64,000 bases of DNA from Trichomonas vaginalis G3 (Eukaryota > Parabasalia > Trichomonadida > Trichomonadidae), in NCBI RefSeq assembly GCF_026262505.1, contig NC_067205.1:12896001-12960000 (forward strand), read 5' to 3'. The notes below the pieces were generated by a model, which searched no databases, had not been told where the DNA came from, and worked only from the letters and a program-made list of their open reading frames with translations. A program made the position numbers and the translations under genes. Position 1 is the first letter of the stretch; each line of letters begins with the position of its first letter. Positions 61,402-64,000 of this stretch are shown here, piece after piece.

Positions 61402-62468
61402 CTAGCAAGAATTAGTGATATGAATTTCATAAATTAGTTGATGGTTAGTTTTAGACCCAATAAAAAATGAGTAAGGTAGAATTTCGACTATTTCTTTACA
61501 ATTAAACCATGTTGCAGAATAAAGAGCAGTTTCTCCAGAATCATTTTTTTCATTGATATTTGCACCATGTGATATGAAATATTCGCAAATGGAAGGAATA
61601 TTAAACATCGGTGAATAAACAAAGCATTTGTTAACATCATTAGTTTGATCGAAATATACTAAAAATACTTCAGATTATTATACAAACAACAATTAAATAA
61701 ATTGATCTTTATATTGTGCTCATTCATCAAGAATGTCACAAAATCAATGTAGTGTGAAATAATTGCATATTCCACGCATTTTTCAGTTGGTTTTTGATAT
61801 TTCAAACATTCGCTCATGATCTCTGGATTTCCTCCTAAAAATGAAAATTCAAGACATGTATGTGTTATTTCTGAGTTAAATTTCGTTCTCAAAAACTTAA
61901 AACATTCAACAGCTCCATGATAACAGCATAATTCAAGTAATGAATATCCTTCGAAAGAATATGGATATAATTCGCTTTTAATTTTTTGATTTTTATCAAA
62001 TCCTTCTCTTTCTGTGAATGAGATGAATCTTTCTTTGTCATTATTCATAATTGCTCTGTAAATCGTATCTTCTGAATGAATATTGCGATTTTCTGAATTA
62101 ATTCTATTTAAATCATTAAACATGTCTAATTTAATTCCGTATGCTTTATAAAACATGTAGTTAGAAATGCCTGGAATAATGTTGACGGCTGTTATTTGAT
62201 AATCCTCAGAAATGAGTCTCGCAAGAGTCAAATATGACTTTGCATAGCAGTTATTACATGGAATAATCCTTAAAATATCTCTTATAATATTTTGTGGATT
62301 ATATTTCTTCGAATCAATCAGTTCTGTTTTGATCATTTTGTAAGTCGAGTTTAATTCTTCTTCATTTTTGGTTTTTAGTTGATACAACGTAATAAATAAA
62401 TCAATATGGTACTTATAGACGCTTACCAATTCAATGTGTTCGTTTATGTGAATGCCTTGAGCAGATAT
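61402..62468 (-). pseudogene. Trichomonad ankyrin gene (DUF3447-like), start lost and one frame break
   Basis: The frame reads from about 62468 (SAQGIHINEHIELVSVYKYH). The codon where Met is expected is ATA. It contains KMIKTELIDSKKYNPQNIIR and FEGYSLLELCCYHGAVECFK, the usual N-terminal module and first repeats of trichomonad ankyrin proteins. A one-base break near 61660 (NNLKYF) is followed by the end in another frame (VYFDQTNDVNKC, MFNIPSICEYFISHGANINE). A related fragment lies at 29261-29538. Ankyrin repeats bind proteins; this copy is probably dead. Confidence 0.8.
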
Positions 62469-63322
62469 GAAAAATTTGAAATTTTCCAAAAAAAAAATTA
62501 CCACCAAAATGCTTTAAAAATGAAATGGGTTATGTTTCATCAAAAAATTGTTCAATAAAAGATTCAAAATTTTTCGATTGTTTTTTCCGATTGGAATTTA
62601 AAAAAAATTGTTCGCAATTTGGACGTTCATGAACGTTAAAAGTTCTGAAAATATGAATGCTTGCAAACAATTTTTTTTGAATTTATAGATAAAAATAGTG
62701 ACACATCATGCATTATTAAGCCCTTAACATAATGCAACAGATAAATCTGTATAAAAATAACTAGTTATTTAAGGCTGCACTTACGCCCATCTGACTTTAA
62801 TTCAAATTTTTGACAACTGGCGTGAAGCTCCATTGAAATTTAACCTTAAGTTGAATGCTGTGTCATAGGGGCATAAGTGTACACTTAACAAACTCCATAA
62901 AAATGATGCAAAGATGAATAAGTAATAATGCGAAGAAAAGCAAGATAGAAAACAAAAAATTATCAACGATATACTTAATTTACGCTATTTTTGATGAAAA
63001 ATGAATATGTCAAAAATATTTATTCCATCATCTTGTTATGTACACCGCACCACAGATGAATACGAAGAGATATCAATTTCCAGAATTTTGCAAAAAAAAA
63101 ATGAATTCTCAATATATTTTTTTTCTGTCATTTTAAGTTAATGCTAGAAAATTTATGATATATTGCTATTTATTATATTATATGTTTCAAAAAATGATTC
63201 CATGAAAATTTTGCCATAAGACGCAAGAAATAGCAAGACTGATATAGTAATTTTTTTTAATTCTAATGAAATTCATTATCGAAAATATCAGAAAAGAAAT
63301 AAGAGCATCTTATAATGGAAAA
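62469..63322. other. AT-rich intergenic stretch, nothing recognised
   Basis: About 850 bp with no supported ORF. It has GTGTACACTTAACAA near 62880, similar to sequence near 1950 and 29030 (see findings). Confidence 0.5.
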
Positions 63323-64000
63323 TTATATTTTTGCACCACGCGAAAGAAGAAGGCGGGCCACTTCATCATGATTTAATTTTAATGCAAGACTAAGAGCAGA
63401 TTTTCCATCTTCATCTTTTTCATCAATATTTGCACCACGTGAAAGAAGAAGTTCGGCTGTTTCTTTACAATTATTTTTTGCTGCATAATGAAGAGGGGTA
63501 TATCCATATTTATTTTTTTCATCGATATTTGCACCACGTGAAAGAAGAAGCTCGGTTATTTCTTTACAATTATTTTTTGCTGCATAATGAAGTGAGGTAT
63601 TTTCATTATCATCCTTTGCATCGATATTTGCACCATGTGAAAGAAGAAAGGCGACATTTCTGTATTATTAGCATTTATTGCAGATTGAAGAGTGATTTGT
63701 CCATATAGATCTTTTTCATTGATATTTTGACCATGTGAAAGAAGAACTTCGATTGTTTCTTTATAATTCAATTTTGCAGCAATATAAAAAACACCATCTC
63801 CATATCGATTTTTTTCATTGATATTTGCACCATGTGAAAGAAGAACTTCGACTATATCTTTATAATTATGTGCTGCTGCAAAATGAAGAGCGGTTTTTTC
63901 AGAATATTCATCTTTTTCATCTATATTTGCACCATGTAAAAGAAGAACTTCGACTGTTTCTTTATAATTTTGTTCTGCTGCAAAATGAAGAGCGGTTTTT
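63323..64000 (-). pseudogene. 3' part of an ankyrin-repeat gene with frame breaks (runs off the window)
   Basis: On the minus strand about seven 33-residue ankyrin repeats end at a stop at 63323-63325. Typical units read GYTPLHYAAKNNCKETAELL and LSRGANIDEKDEDG. Repeat spacing is 99 or 102 bp except between about 63533 and 63730, where 100 and 97 bp spacings break the frame twice. It is the same family as the 61402-62468 gene. The beginning lies beyond the window. Confidence 0.85.

Noticed and set aside
1-64000. tRNA, rRNA or spliceosomal RNA genes and introns
   Set aside because: No cloverleaf, rRNA-like block or clear trichomonad intron splice motif was noticed by eye. A tRNAscan or Infernal run would be decisive.

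Overview
The window looks like nuclear DNA of a trichomonad parasite, most likely Trichomonas vaginalis. The host genes are AT-rich and intronless, with start codons only a few bases after TCA-type Initiator (Inr) motifs. The gene families also fit: a PH-AGC (AKT-like) kinase, ankyrin genes of the trichomonad DUF3447-like type, RAD51, a Sec23/24-like coat protein and a PHD/SET-like protein. A 1,304-bp DD34D mariner of the Tvmar1 type is present, as are two very large Maverick/Polinton elements, which are typical of that species. Family names come from reading motifs by eye; no search was run.

Layout. 1-4.2 kb: the start of a gene on the minus strand, a long gene-poor stretch and an AKT-like kinase. 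4.2-5.0 kb: a 21-bp minisatellite with an 84-bp higher-order unit. 5.0-25.3 kb: a pogo/DDE_1-type transposase gene split by Maverick 1 (5467-24156, 18,690 bp, 634-bp terminal inverted repeats (TIRs), 6-bp target duplication GCCATA). 26-33.8 kb: host genes, namely an N/Q-rich helical-repeat protein, an unknown protein, a PHD/SET protein and a Sec23/24-like protein. 34.0-57.5 kb: Maverick 2 (34028-57486, 23,459 bp, 878-bp TIRs, target duplication AATCCA), with a mariner inserted in its integrase gene. 57.5-64 kb: an ankyrin/zinc-ribbon gene, RAD51 and two damaged ankyrin genes.

Each Maverick carries a virus-like gene set: protein-primed DNA polymerase B, rve-type integrase, packaging ATPase, a candidate double-jelly-roll major capsid protein, candidate minor capsid proteins, a small Gly/Ala-rich membrane-active-type protein and a large fibre protein. 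The fibre protein has KADK repeats (plus collagen-like repeats in Maverick 1) and ends in a phage baseplate/collar-like domain. The elements belong to different lineages. Maverick 1 has a free-standing NUMOD/HNH endonuclease gene. Maverick 2 has an HNH domain inside PolB and a primase-SF3 helicase flanked by 117-bp inverted repeats. No adenain-type protease was recognised in either.

The least expected features are: the phage-like fibre genes; a protein gene buried in each TIR; decamer iterons near the ends of Maverick 1; a family of tiny GC-rich hairpins scattered in both elements, some inside genes; a T-rich motif just upstream of almost every Maverick gene but not of host genes; and inverted repeats around the primase-helicase gene. 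Many Maverick 2 genes, and some host genes, have single-base frame breaks, often in short homopolymers. These could be real decay or uncorrected assembly errors.
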